Assembly (NCBI GenBank): GCA_910592005.1
Contig: CAJVPP010001758.1
Coordinates: 1-18,040, forward strand
Direction of reading: 5' to 3'
DNA: 18,040 bases
Source: Funneliformis mosseae
Lineage: Eukaryota; Glomeromycota; Glomeromycetes; Glomerales; Glomeraceae
The notes under the pieces are model-generated. The model did no database searches. It was not told the DNA's origin and saw only the letters and a program-made list of their open reading frames with translations. Below are positions 1 through 8,520 of this stretch, piece by piece (position 1 is the stretch's first letter; each line of letters opens with the position of its first letter). The position numbers and the translations under genes are program-made.

Positions 1-163
1 AAATGATTAGTTTGCTTAAGTTCACCATGGCAAACTTTCTTGATGTCTGCTAAGTCTTGACGTATTTTCTTGAGAAGCGCGCGACCTATTTGATTTCACG
101 ATCGAAAAATCTGAACAATGGATTTTTTGATACTGTCTCAGTACGATTCATGGAAGTTAATTT

Positions 164-237
164 CTAAAAATGATAAAACAATTTTAGTATTGATTTTATA
201 AAAGGAATTCATAATTCTAATGAAAAAGAATGCTTAC
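164..237 (-). other. Second intron remnant in the dynein relic
   Basis: A 74-nt GT-AG intron on the minus strand has the donor GTAAGC (237-232) and the acceptor TTTTTAG (ending at 164). Removing it joins NWMKLLPG to KLTSMNRTE in phase 0, matching the continuity expected for the dynein C-terminal domain. That splice signals survive shows the copy is a genomic (DNA-level) relic, not a processed retrocopy. Confidence 0.75.
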
Positions 238-952
238 TCCTGGTAACAACTTCATCCAATTTTCAACACTACTGTAAAAATCACGCATCCAGGCTAATTG
301 AGCTGATGATTCAGAACTTGATTCTTGTGTATATGCAACTTCATCATCATCGGACAAACTTTTCATCTAACGAAGTTAAGAAAGCATTGCATAACCTAGA
401 GTGAAGAGCAATTGTAAAAAATCTTGATTGGATTGTTGTATCGCTTCATAATTCCAAACAGGTGGCTATCTTTCGGGAAGTTTATTAACCCAGTTCATGA
501 AATGATCTAACTTAATACCTTCGGGTGTAATCAAGTTGTCAGAGCCTTCAACATCGACAAGTGTATGTATATTCAAGATCATAGGCAGATAAGCTGTTAA
601 CTAAACATTCCAATAGACGCTTATCAAATTCGTTATCAAAACGACCACCATAACCAGAATAGTAATAAATGAACGCACAGCTTCCCAAGGGAATTAATTA
701 GGAAAAATATTAGTTCTGCCTGAGCGACAGAGTCCAACCAAGTATCAATTGTGTATATTGCAAAATCTTTGATCTGATTCATTAAATTCGTAGATCTTGG
801 TCCAACCAAGAGGACAATAACGAAGCGTTCCTGAACAGTAGCATGTAACCACGCAAGCATGAAATATAATGATTCGTTTTGAGTCAGCAGAAATTAATCA
901 TCTGGTCTGAAACATTTAACAAGCAAAATCTTTCGTAATTGTACGACAGAAG

Positions 953-1037
953 CTAATACAATAAAAAAAAAAAAAAAAAATTAAGAATATGACGAGAAAC
1001 TATAATAAAAAATATTATCCCTTTTTTTTATTCTTAC
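953..1037 (-). other. Intron remnant in the dynein relic
   Basis: An 85-nt GT-AG intron on the minus strand runs from the donor GTAAG (1037-1033) to the acceptor TATTAG (ending at 953). Splicing it joins DSGSP to ASVVQLRKILLVKCFRPD in one frame, as the dynein family requires. It contains a pure poly-T run (A-run 963-980 on the plus strand), a slippage-prone tract. Confidence 0.8.
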
Positions 1038-1810
1038 CAGGTGATCCACTATCCCAACATACAGGGACACAAGTTTCAGCAGGATCAGTCGACAAAAATT
1101 CCTTCCAATCTGATAAGTTACTTACGATATGTTTAGTAAGTTTAGAAAGCATGGAAGGGTAGTGAACTCTTTGATTTTTACATAATTGATCAGAACCGAA
1201 AAGGTCAGCGGGTAATCCTAATTCTTGCAGTAGCGGTTGATCCTGGAACTACATCACTACCATTTCCTGCTTGGATAAGGAAGGAACTTGCAATATCTAT
1301 ATAAAGTAAAGTGTGAATAAGATGTATAGCCGATTCCTCTACCAGAATCAGTAGACCTTAATAACCTCATATCAAGAACCTTATATCAAGATGTGCACGT
1401 CGCAGAGGGAGACAAAGGCTCACAAGTCTGGACGCTCTTCTTCCCCATGCTCGCTGGGACAGGGCGTAGCACACTCGCTATATGTTCATTAATATTTTTA
1501 CTTTACCAAAATGTAAAAGTACACTAACCTTAAATCGTTCGGTTAATCATCTAACTGTGCTTTGAAACGTTCAATTTGAATCAGTTGACTAGCTTGGCTT
1601 TAAAGGTGTCATTGACAATATTTTATGATCTTCTCTCTTCTCTTGTTCTTTTGCTCTGTTTTTCACCAAAGTTTCCACCTTCAAGTGGTGCGTTGACGCG
1701 TCTTGAATTTCTTCGAAGAAAAAAATATCCTACGTATTCCACATTCCGTGTTAGGCCTCCTCCAGTGATTGTAGTCATTCAAAACTTTTTAGACAGTATA
1801 GTGTAGAGCA

Positions 1811-2317
1811 AAAAACTACTTATAGGAAAGGGGGGATCTTAATTAAGAAAAGGCGACTAACAAAACGCGAAAAATTAAGATCTAAAGAGTTTATTGGTAA
1901 TGATTCAACGAATAAAATTTATTAAAAAATGGGAAATCCACAAAATTTTTTTATTGGTTCACTCTGTCGATCATGGTCATGTGAACAAAACTAGCTTAAT
2001 AATTAAAATTACTCAAAATTTAGAAAATTTTTTATATAACACAGCAAGATGACCTTTTCCCAGCATGTATCTTTCCAAAATGAAGAGCAATAAGGAAAAC
2101 TTAGAGCTTAAAAAAAAAGGAGGTCTTGAAAGAATGTAAGAATTTGTAATAATTAAAAAAAACAGTTGTCTCTTGCTAAATAAATCTCTTGCTAAATATC
2201 TGTCATATCAGTTCTAGTTTCAGTCAAAAAATGCGTGATCATAACATTTTTTGCCTTATTTACGGATCCTCTCAAAGCCATTTTCTATTGATATTGACGC
2301 TGATGATACCATTATGA
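1811..2317. other. Stretch with no recognised gene, small direct repeat
   Basis: No coding segment is recognised. The 14-bp sequence TCTCTTGCTAAATA occurs twice, at 2169-2182 and 2185-2198, separated by two bases; this is a recent-looking local duplication. The right part (from about 2220) may hold the decayed RING1 region of the following RBR relic, but no cysteine pattern is readable. Confidence 0.5.
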
Positions 2318-2945
2318 TTATAGCTTCGTGAATATTTTGAAATTCTAATTCAAGAAAGATCTGTATTGCAAGTCAAATATTCTGATCCTGGTTGCGAGTT
2401 ACAAAATAAATTAACTAAAAAAGAAAATGTCAGAAATAGGTTCTGAATATCACAAAGATACATCGATCTATTAGAAAAATAAAAAGAGATGGTGACTTCT
2501 TATCCTTGTAAAGTGTGTCAGACACCTGTGAAAAAAGATTTATCTGTTGAGAAATTATGTGTTAGTACAAATTGTATATTGGCTTTTGTTGGTTCTGTCA
2601 ACAAACTTGATACATTGTTTTATGTATTTAAATAATATATATAAATAATTATTTAGTCATTGATTTTTTTTTACTTGTAATTATAAATAAGTATAGAATT
2701 GATGTGCCATATGTGATAAACAATATTAAAAAAATCATTCAAGAATATTTGGGAGCTAATGTAGAAACCAAACCTTAGTTATAGAATGAAGAAAACGAAG
2801 AATATACTAAGAAATAGAAATTGATAAATGAAAGAAATCAACCACTCAAAAATGTCTATAATGCGAAATTGCTATTGAGAAATCCATGAAATGTAATCAT
2901 ATGCTGTGATCACAATGTCAAATACACTTATCATCATTTTAATAA
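2318..2945 (+). pseudogene. RBR-type (RING-IBR-RING) E3 ubiquitin ligase relic
   Basis: The plus-strand frames give LREYFEILIQERSVLQVKY directly followed by SDPGCE. Next comes YPCKVCQTPVKK with CVSTNC (within 2489-2635), then a NEENEEYTKK...INERNQPLK stretch, and finally C..CEIAIEKSMKCNHM followed by SQCQIHLSSF (2850-2942). The order fits an IBR zinc-binding domain followed by RING2 of RBR ligases, where a CxxC-IEK-CNHMxCxxC signature is diagnostic. These enzymes form a ubiquitin thioester on a RING2 cysteine. The copy is dead: stops interrupt it (TAG where Trp is expected after YTKK, TAA inside the RING2 CxxC), several zinc-ligand cysteines are lost (VKY for VKC), and the upstream RING1 is unreadable. 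The middle part (2636-2760) is poorly preserved and could include an intron. The 48-residue frame 2489-2635 is only a fragment of this gene. Confidence 0.72.
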
Positions 2946-3539
2946 TGTCAAGATTTCTCATAACTAACAGTTGATCAAAAGAAAGTTAATAAATTTGAAT
3001 TGACGAATGATTTTGTATTTATTAGTTAATATTTATTGTTATATATTAATAGGAAATGTAACGCATTTACATTTAGGGATATAATTTTTATAATTCTAAT
3101 ATTTGAACCTTTGCATTTAATTTATTTTAAAATTATTTAGTTTATGAATATTTTTTGATGGCTAAAGACATTGGTCATATAATAATGACAAAAATAAATA
3201 TAACAAATTTGTTCTTAAAATTACATAAATTATGATATCATTCAACAACGAATCTATGATACAAATATCAATATACTGGTAACATACAAAGATGTAGCAG
3301 AATTCTATATAATATTCTAGTTTCTTTCTGTAGAATACATCCAGTTATTGCTAAACAAATGATACTTAAAAATATTTTTCTTCATACTTTTCCTTTAAAC
3401 ATTGCACTAAATACTGCAAAATTCATTTTTAAGTTGAGTATTTCTTCATTCTATTTTCTTTGAAAATATTAAGAAAATTCTAAGTTATATGTTATACAAA
3501 TAAATCAGGCTAATGAAATTCATCAAAGCTTAATTGTAT

Positions 3540-3602
3540 ATCCTAGTTTAGGATAAAAGTCTATACCTTCACCTTAGGTTAAGGATGCTCATTCAGAAGC
3601 AT
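3540..3602. other. Three consecutive short hairpins
   Basis: Three inverted repeats lie almost end to end: ATCCTA-GTT-TAGGAT (3540-3554, 6-bp stem), CCTTcACC-TTA-GGTtAAGG (3566-3584, two stem blocks with one opposed mismatch) and ATGCT-loop-AGCAT (3585-3602, 5-bp stem). The island has clearly more G+C than its surroundings. It could be a folded RNA gene, the end of a transposon or chance. No tRNA consensus boxes were recognised. Confidence 0.4.
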
Positions 3603-4470
3603 AGCGGAATTTCCTAAAAAGTGAAGTATTATAATGATCATTTTTTATATTACGTCTATATAAATCAATTAAATATTATATAGTATTTAGTGATTTTTTT
3701 ACTAAACTTGACTATTTGAAATTTTATAAATGTTAAAATAACTTTTATTAACTTTTAATGATCAAATCTGATCAAGTTATTTTTATAAGCACTTTATAAC
3801 AATTCAATATTATATAAAATTATATATAATAAGATATATTATAATAATAATTTATGCTTTTTTTGCATTATCAATTACAAATATTTGCTAACTTTTTTTT
3901 CATAGCTAATCCTATCAATATATCTTTATTTACTTCTTTTATTCTATCTTTCTCTTCTTGTGTTTTTTCTAAATTTTTTCTAACTATTTATTCTTTTTAG
4001 TGAATATTATAAAATCTTTTTTTAATTATTACAAAAAAAGTTTTAATATTTGTTTTAATTTTTTCTTTATAATAATTTTCACAATATCTATACCTATATT
4101 CTAATTATATAAAGCATTCCTAATAAAACTATATCTACATATTAGTATACTATTATATATAGTACCATTTATAATAAAAGACTATTATATAAATCACAAT
4201 TATTAGGATAAAGAGGATATATTATGTTAAATTTAGCAGGCAAACATTTTATATTAATAATAGTATTAAAAGTAATTAGTTTATAAAAGGAATATCATTT
4301 TTTCAATAAGATAACTTTGATTTTGTATTATAAATACATTTTAAAAATGAAGAAAAAGAAATACTACTATCTTTTTAATAAGATAATCTAATTTAAGATG
4401 TATATAAATATCTTTTTATTTTAGAAAAAGTATCTTTAAGAATCTATGTTTTTTTAGTATTTAAAAAAGA

Positions 4471-4499
4471 TTAATTAATTAATTTTTTTAATTAATTAA
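4471..4499. repeat. Perfect 12-bp AT palindrome
   Basis: TTAATTAATTAA (4471-4482) and its identical reverse complement (4488-4499) flank a 5-base T loop. It is flanked by runs of A and T. It may form a cruciform or be low-complexity chance. Confidence 0.55.
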
Positions 4500-4540
4500 A
4501 TTTATTTTATTATTTATAATACAAATGAAGATTTTATTTT

Positions 4541-5260
4541 TTAACATTAAAAAGTAGTGAAAAAGTTGCAAAAGCATTTAAGAGCATATATAATAATCCT
4601 AATAATCCCTTTAACTGACTTTAACTATTACAATATGATGAAAGTTGTAAGTTTATGAAAAGTGTAACATTGATAATAAATAAATATAATATTAATATTT
4701 GAAGAATTAAGACACATTTTAGACATATAAGTATAGCTATAATCAATCATTATACTGGATTATTTAAATTTAAGATTTTTAAAAATCAGTATTTAGTAGA
4801 GTTTTTTTTACCTACTGGCAAATGCTATAGAGAATGTGAATGATTTACAAGGAGAATTGTTAATAATATGAATAATACTTTAACCTGGCTAATTAGAATG
4901 AATTCTGATGATATCACAAAATTTAAGCAAATATATTCTAAACTATTAGTAAAATATAATCACCTAATAGGTGCTAATTAACTATAATTACAAAAGGATA
5001 CTACTGTCTAATTTTTACTTGCATCTAGAGAATGAAAAAATGATCTTTTTAAATAATATAGAATAACAAACCTTATATGATTACCTAGTTTTCATAAGAT
5101 TCGAAAAATTATTGTTAAAAAGAATCTCTGATGCCTATTTTATATTATTTAAATGATTCAGAACCTCAAAGTCTCTTTGTGAGAAAATAATTAATACATA
5201 TTAAGGAGGAACCTATGCTATTATTTAGATGGTTCTTATCAGAAGAAAGTTAAATGAATG
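4541..5260 (+). pseudogene. Retroviral-type integrase relic (rve fold, transposon-derived)
   Basis: The plus-strand frames read LTLKSSEKVAKAFKSIYNNP, then LLQYDESCKFMKSVTLI, then ECE and a region NNMNNTLTWLIRMN. They continue with LPKD-like LQKDTTV*FLLASRE, and end with PILYYLNDSEPQSLFVRK followed by IHIKEEPM. This is the layout of the catalytic core plus C-terminal part of integrases carried by LTR retrotransposons and Maverick-like elements: QxDxGxEF for the second Asp block, NNTPTxxxGM after the Glu helix, and YYLxDxxxxxFVRE near the end. Many stops replace expected Trp (TGA in NPFN*L, SRE*KND) or Gln/Arg. The key Glu of the D(G/E)xEF block reads Lys (CKF), and frames shift between blocks. 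No terminal repeats of its parent element were seen, so whether it came from a retrotransposon or a Maverick is open. Confidence 0.65.
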
Positions 5261-6885
5261 TAGAACACATTTTATAAAGATCTTTAAATTAATAATGCAA
5301 TAGATAATTGTGATAAGGATTACTTCTTCCTTATAATATAATACCTTCTTTTTTCAGTTATGTCAGATTTATACATTTAAATTCATCTGTTTTTGCAGAT
5401 GAAAAAAAGGTACAATTTGGTAATATTGATTATCACTGTATTTGAAGGTCAAACCTAACTCTTTATTGTATTTATTTAGATAAACCTTTTCAAGAATTTA
5501 AGTTTTAAAGTAGGAATTTTTATGTAATAAATCTTCAAAAATATATCAACATATTCTTTCTGATATATTGGAATAAATGTTATACTATCTATAATTCTAT
5601 TTCATATTTTTATATAGTACTTCTTATTGATGATTTTTTTTATATGCTCATAAATATATATTAAAACTAACTTTAGCTAAGCATCTTCCTTCATACTTTT
5701 GAATATATACTAAAGCTTTAATGTTAATTTTGTCTTGCATTTTATAGATATAATAAATATTACGTATAAGAAATTTATAGTAGTGATTACCAGCTTTAAA
5801 CTAGTTTAATTAAAAAAATCGATTTAGATATATGCAAATCCAGATACAAGTTCAAAAGTAAAATTAAACTTGACTATTACTATTACAATTTTATGAATTG
5901 TGATTAGAAAAAAAATATGTAATATATGAAGTATGAATTTAAAAAGTGACTGATATATTCAGATTAGCGATTTTTATCTCTAGTTATATCTAGGCATTTT
6001 TGAAATAAGGCTGTATAATCAGAAATTAGAAGAGGTTACCTTGTAATCAAATCGAATATAGAAATTGAAGTTAGTATATTTTTTTACACAAGAAAAAATA
6101 TATAAATAATATTATAAGTTTCTTAACTGAAATTATCATACTTCTACTAGCATACTTAATAATATAATCTATTTAAGTATTTTACTTTAATATCTCTAGC
6201 TTGGTTATATTCTCAAAATAAAAATATCATAAATTATTAATGCTATTTAGTACTTCAATTTCTGATATATGAGGTAAGGCAGGTAGGTCAATAATTATTC
6301 ATTTTTTTATATAGATGAAACTGGGTTGATTTCTTCTAAAATTGATATATACTTCTTATAATATATATGATAGACCAATTTGTGAAAAAATAAATTATAC
6401 TCTTCAATACATTTTGCAAGTTCGTTAGAATATCAAGTAAAATTAAAGCATATTTTTTTCTTCATTTTATCATCTACTGAGAGTTTTTATTTTTATAATA
6501 TATTTCATGAATCTCTTCTATAAAATTCTAATAGGATTATTTACTATAAAAATCTTGTAGTTAAGTTATTCACCATGAAATATTTTGTATAAACTGCCTA
6601 TCTTTTGATATAACATTTTTTGTGCTTTTTGACTGCACTTCTATAAGTATACTTATAAGTATTTTCACAAGATAAAGGTTTACTCTGAATTTGATCAATC
6701 TGGATATCCAATCATTTATCTAAAATTTGACTGAATTTGGATTGATTTATTTATATCATTAAATTAACCAGATGGATTATTGAATATCTAGTAAATAAAT
6801 TGAATGAATAATTCACTGAAAATCTAGTCAATTTGACTTAGGTAAGCATAAATTATTATTATTATTTTTTTATAATATTAAATTT
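5261..6885. other. AT-rich stretch without a recognised gene
   Basis: No coding region could be supported on either strand. Weak, stop-ridden minus-strand frames around 6250-6560 look faintly protein-like but match no family I know. The last four bases before the LTR (6886-6889, ACAT) form the target duplication. Confidence 0.5.
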
Positions 6886-6889
6886 ACAT
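6886..6889 (+). repeat. Target-site duplication, left copy (ACAT)
   Basis: ACAT directly precedes the TG start of the left LTR and is repeated directly after the CA end of the right LTR (15520-15523). Four to six bp is the usual range for LTR-element integrases. Confidence 0.65.
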
Positions 6890-7230
6890 TGTTAATGAAA
6901 GAAATTACAACTCCAAATATTACATGAAATTTGTTAATCAATAATGATCTCATGTTAGACAATGTTACTGCTGTGCCAAACAGTGATCAACAATAATTTC
7001 TGTTTCACCTGTTATGTCTGTTTCTTCTGTATTTTCTGTATAGTCTGTTTATTCTATTTTGTCTGTAATTTCTTTAATGTCTGTAATTTATTTTATTTCT
7101 TTTTATTATTTTTATAGTTTATATTATTTTTATTATTTTATTATATTTAAGTATATTTTTAATGAAACATATATTTATATTTAGTTAATTTATATCATAG
7201 CAAGTAGTTAGCTATATCAAATTAATTTTG

Positions 7231-7238
7231 TATAAATA
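7231..7238 (+). promoter_or_regulatory. LTR TATA box (left copy)
   Basis: TATAAATA lies inside a stretch conserved between the two LTRs (TTTTGTATAAATAGAATAGC). Its position upstream of an AATAAA signal fits a U3 promoter on the plus strand. Confidence 0.55.
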
Positions 7239-7304
7239 GAATAGCTTTTTGCTTAAGTTATAAATTAACATATTTGTGAATTACTTACAAATTTCAGTAT
7301 TATA

Positions 7305-7310
7305 AATAAA
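7305..7310 (+). promoter_or_regulatory. LTR polyadenylation-like signal (left copy)
   Basis: AATAAA is identical in both LTRs (7305 and 15230), about 70 bases after the TATA box. The spacing suggests a short R region. Confidence 0.45.
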
Positions 7311-7597
7311 GGAATCAATTTAAATCTATACAAACTTACTTTTCTCTTTAATATTGTCTTTCATTTAGAATTATTGTAATACACTACACTAACTTACTAT
7401 TGAATTCGTTACTACAAGTTCAAGTAAATATATCTTAAATTCTAAGATGTAATAAATTGCTGAGTTAATTCAAGTATAACGGATACCTATAGGACTTAGA
7501 GAAAATCCTAAGGTTAGAAACTTCAACATATAGAATTAACTGTCACAGTTACTCAACTTAGATGTTAAGATAAATAAAAATAAACCTGATGACAATT

Positions 7598-7610
7598 TGG
7601 TGATTCCTGC
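7598..7610 (+). other. Primer-binding-site-like sequence
   Basis: TGGTGATTCCTGC starts three bases after the LTR end. It begins with TGG, as expected for pairing with the CCA tail of a tRNA, and would pair with a tRNA ending GCAGGAATCACCA. The tRNA identity is not assigned, and decay may have changed some bases. Confidence 0.5.
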
Positions 7611-7813
7611 TAAGAGATAAAACTATTGAGAAAAGTAAAAGAAACTTAAGAAAGGAGATAAAGAAGATGAAGTGTTAATTTTAGGTTATACAAAGATTAC
7701 ACAAAGGCCTAACAGATAGTTTTTATTATCTCTGACTTAATAAAAACTTGTGTACTATTTTGGTTATACGAAGTTCATTGAAAATCACCTGACCATATGC
7801 TGAATCTTAATTG

Positions 7814-8020
7814 GATAAAGAAGATAATGAATGCAAATTTAATATAAGAGATACGGACATCATTATCTCAACGTTGACTAATCAGAATTTTACGTAATTT
7901 AAACTATTAGAACCGTCAAATTTCAAGGATTATAATGATATATGTTTCATTCAAATTGGACCATTGGATGGCGAGATAATTGAAAAAAACATTATTTTAT
8001 TTTATTTTTATATTTTATAG
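7814..8020 (+). CDS. Unassigned plus-strand coding remnant after the PBS
   Basis: A 68-codon frame with only one internal stop (TAA after NQNFT) reads DKEDNECKFNIRDTDIIIST, then LLEPSNFKDYNDICFIQIGP, then LDGEIIEK. It is unusually protein-like for this window and lies where a gag N-terminus would be expected in the LTR element. I do not recognise the family. It could be host-derived, a gag remnant or chance. Confidence 0.35.
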
Positions 8021-8520
8021 TATTTTTATTGGACTTTTATAAATTAATGGACGAAATTTTTAGTTTAGTTTTTTGAGTAATTTTGAAAAAAATGTTTTTA
8101 CTGAATCTAAGCTAAAGTGAGAGCTTTGGGGTTTTCACTCATCCCATAAAAAAATGAGAGAGATATAGAAAGGTTTTGAATAACAAATGATTGCGAATGC
8201 CAGATACTAGTAGGAGGAAAAATGCCTTAAGGTTTTAAAGTCTGAGGAGTAGAATCATTGTGTTAAGAAGAATCACAAATATTATGTAATATCATATAGG
8301 AGGAAAAGAGGTCAGAAATGTCTTATATAATACAAATTCTAAAAATGAAAATACGTAATACATAATATACTCACTTTCTATTAGACGATAAATGATAATG
8401 AGTTAGGTGATACAAATGCCTTTAAAATAAGAAAAAAAAGTTAACAAAGCAAATAAATCTTAAATTTTATAAAAGATAAGTTTTATTTCATTCAAATTTA
8501 ATGTTTTATTTTATGCAAAA
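8021..8520. other. LTR-element interior, nothing recognised
   Basis: The sequence is less AT-rich around 8100-8300 (for example GAGAGCTTTGGGG near 8120), but every frame is broken and no motif is readable. It may contain the 3' untranslated part or terminus of the minus-strand transposase-like relic that follows. Confidence 0.4.

Larger units (their letters stand above)
1..1810 (-). pseudogene. Cytoplasmic dynein heavy chain relic (AAA5 to C-terminal region)
   Basis: On the minus strand this decayed fragment encodes the C-terminal part of the cytoplasmic dynein heavy chain, the AAA+ motor that walks to microtubule minus ends. Read 5' to 3', it gives an AAA5-entry-like stretch around 1790-1720 (MTTI...YVGYF). 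Next comes a segment ending DWKEFLSTDPAETCVP (1130-1060), then LLVKCFRPD (925-900). It continues with LAWLHATVQERF, PLGWTKIYEF, DTWLDS and YGGRFDNEFDKRLLECL (860-600), a MNWVNKLPE segment (500-470), and finally AWMRDFY and NPLFRFFDREIK (300-95). These follow the family order closely. One-base frameshifts lie near 826, 759, 720, 655 and 92, and in-frame stops occur. Roughly 170 residues normally found between FRPD and LAWLHA are absent. Segments at 1560-1260 are too decayed to place. The gene runs off the left edge. A pseudogene is near certain; only the upstream boundary is vague. Confidence 0.9.
2946..4540. other. AT-rich intergenic stretch without a recognised gene
   Basis: I see no coding region here. 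The stretch is almost pure A+T with scattered short runs. The exceptions are a less AT-rich island at 3540-3610 holding three adjacent hairpins and a long perfect palindrome at 4471-4499, both listed separately. Confidence 0.6.
6890..7594 (+). repeat. Left long terminal repeat (5' LTR)
   Basis: It aligns end to end with 14816-15519 and is nearly equal in length, with differences spread along it that are mostly C/T and A/G transitions (roughly 85-90% identity by eye). Several blocks are unchanged, including a T/A-rich core near 7080-7170 and a block around 7430-7500. It begins TGTTAATG and ends GATGACA. Confidence 0.85.

Noticed and set aside
636..860. 74-codon minus-strand open frame as an independent gene
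   Set aside because: It is a piece of the dynein relic read partly out of frame; only LAWLHATVQERF and AIYTIDTWLDS are in the true frame.
1576..1806. 76-codon plus-strand open frame
   Set aside because: It is antisense to the dynein relic; the minus-strand reading carries the dynein-like MTTI...YVGYF block.
2489..2635. Independent 48-residue zinc-binding small protein
   Set aside because: The same frame continues upstream across stops into RBR-like sequence, so it is a fragment of that relic.
3540..3602. tRNA gene
   Set aside because: Three hairpins are present but there is no acceptor stem, TTC-arm consensus or A/B box.
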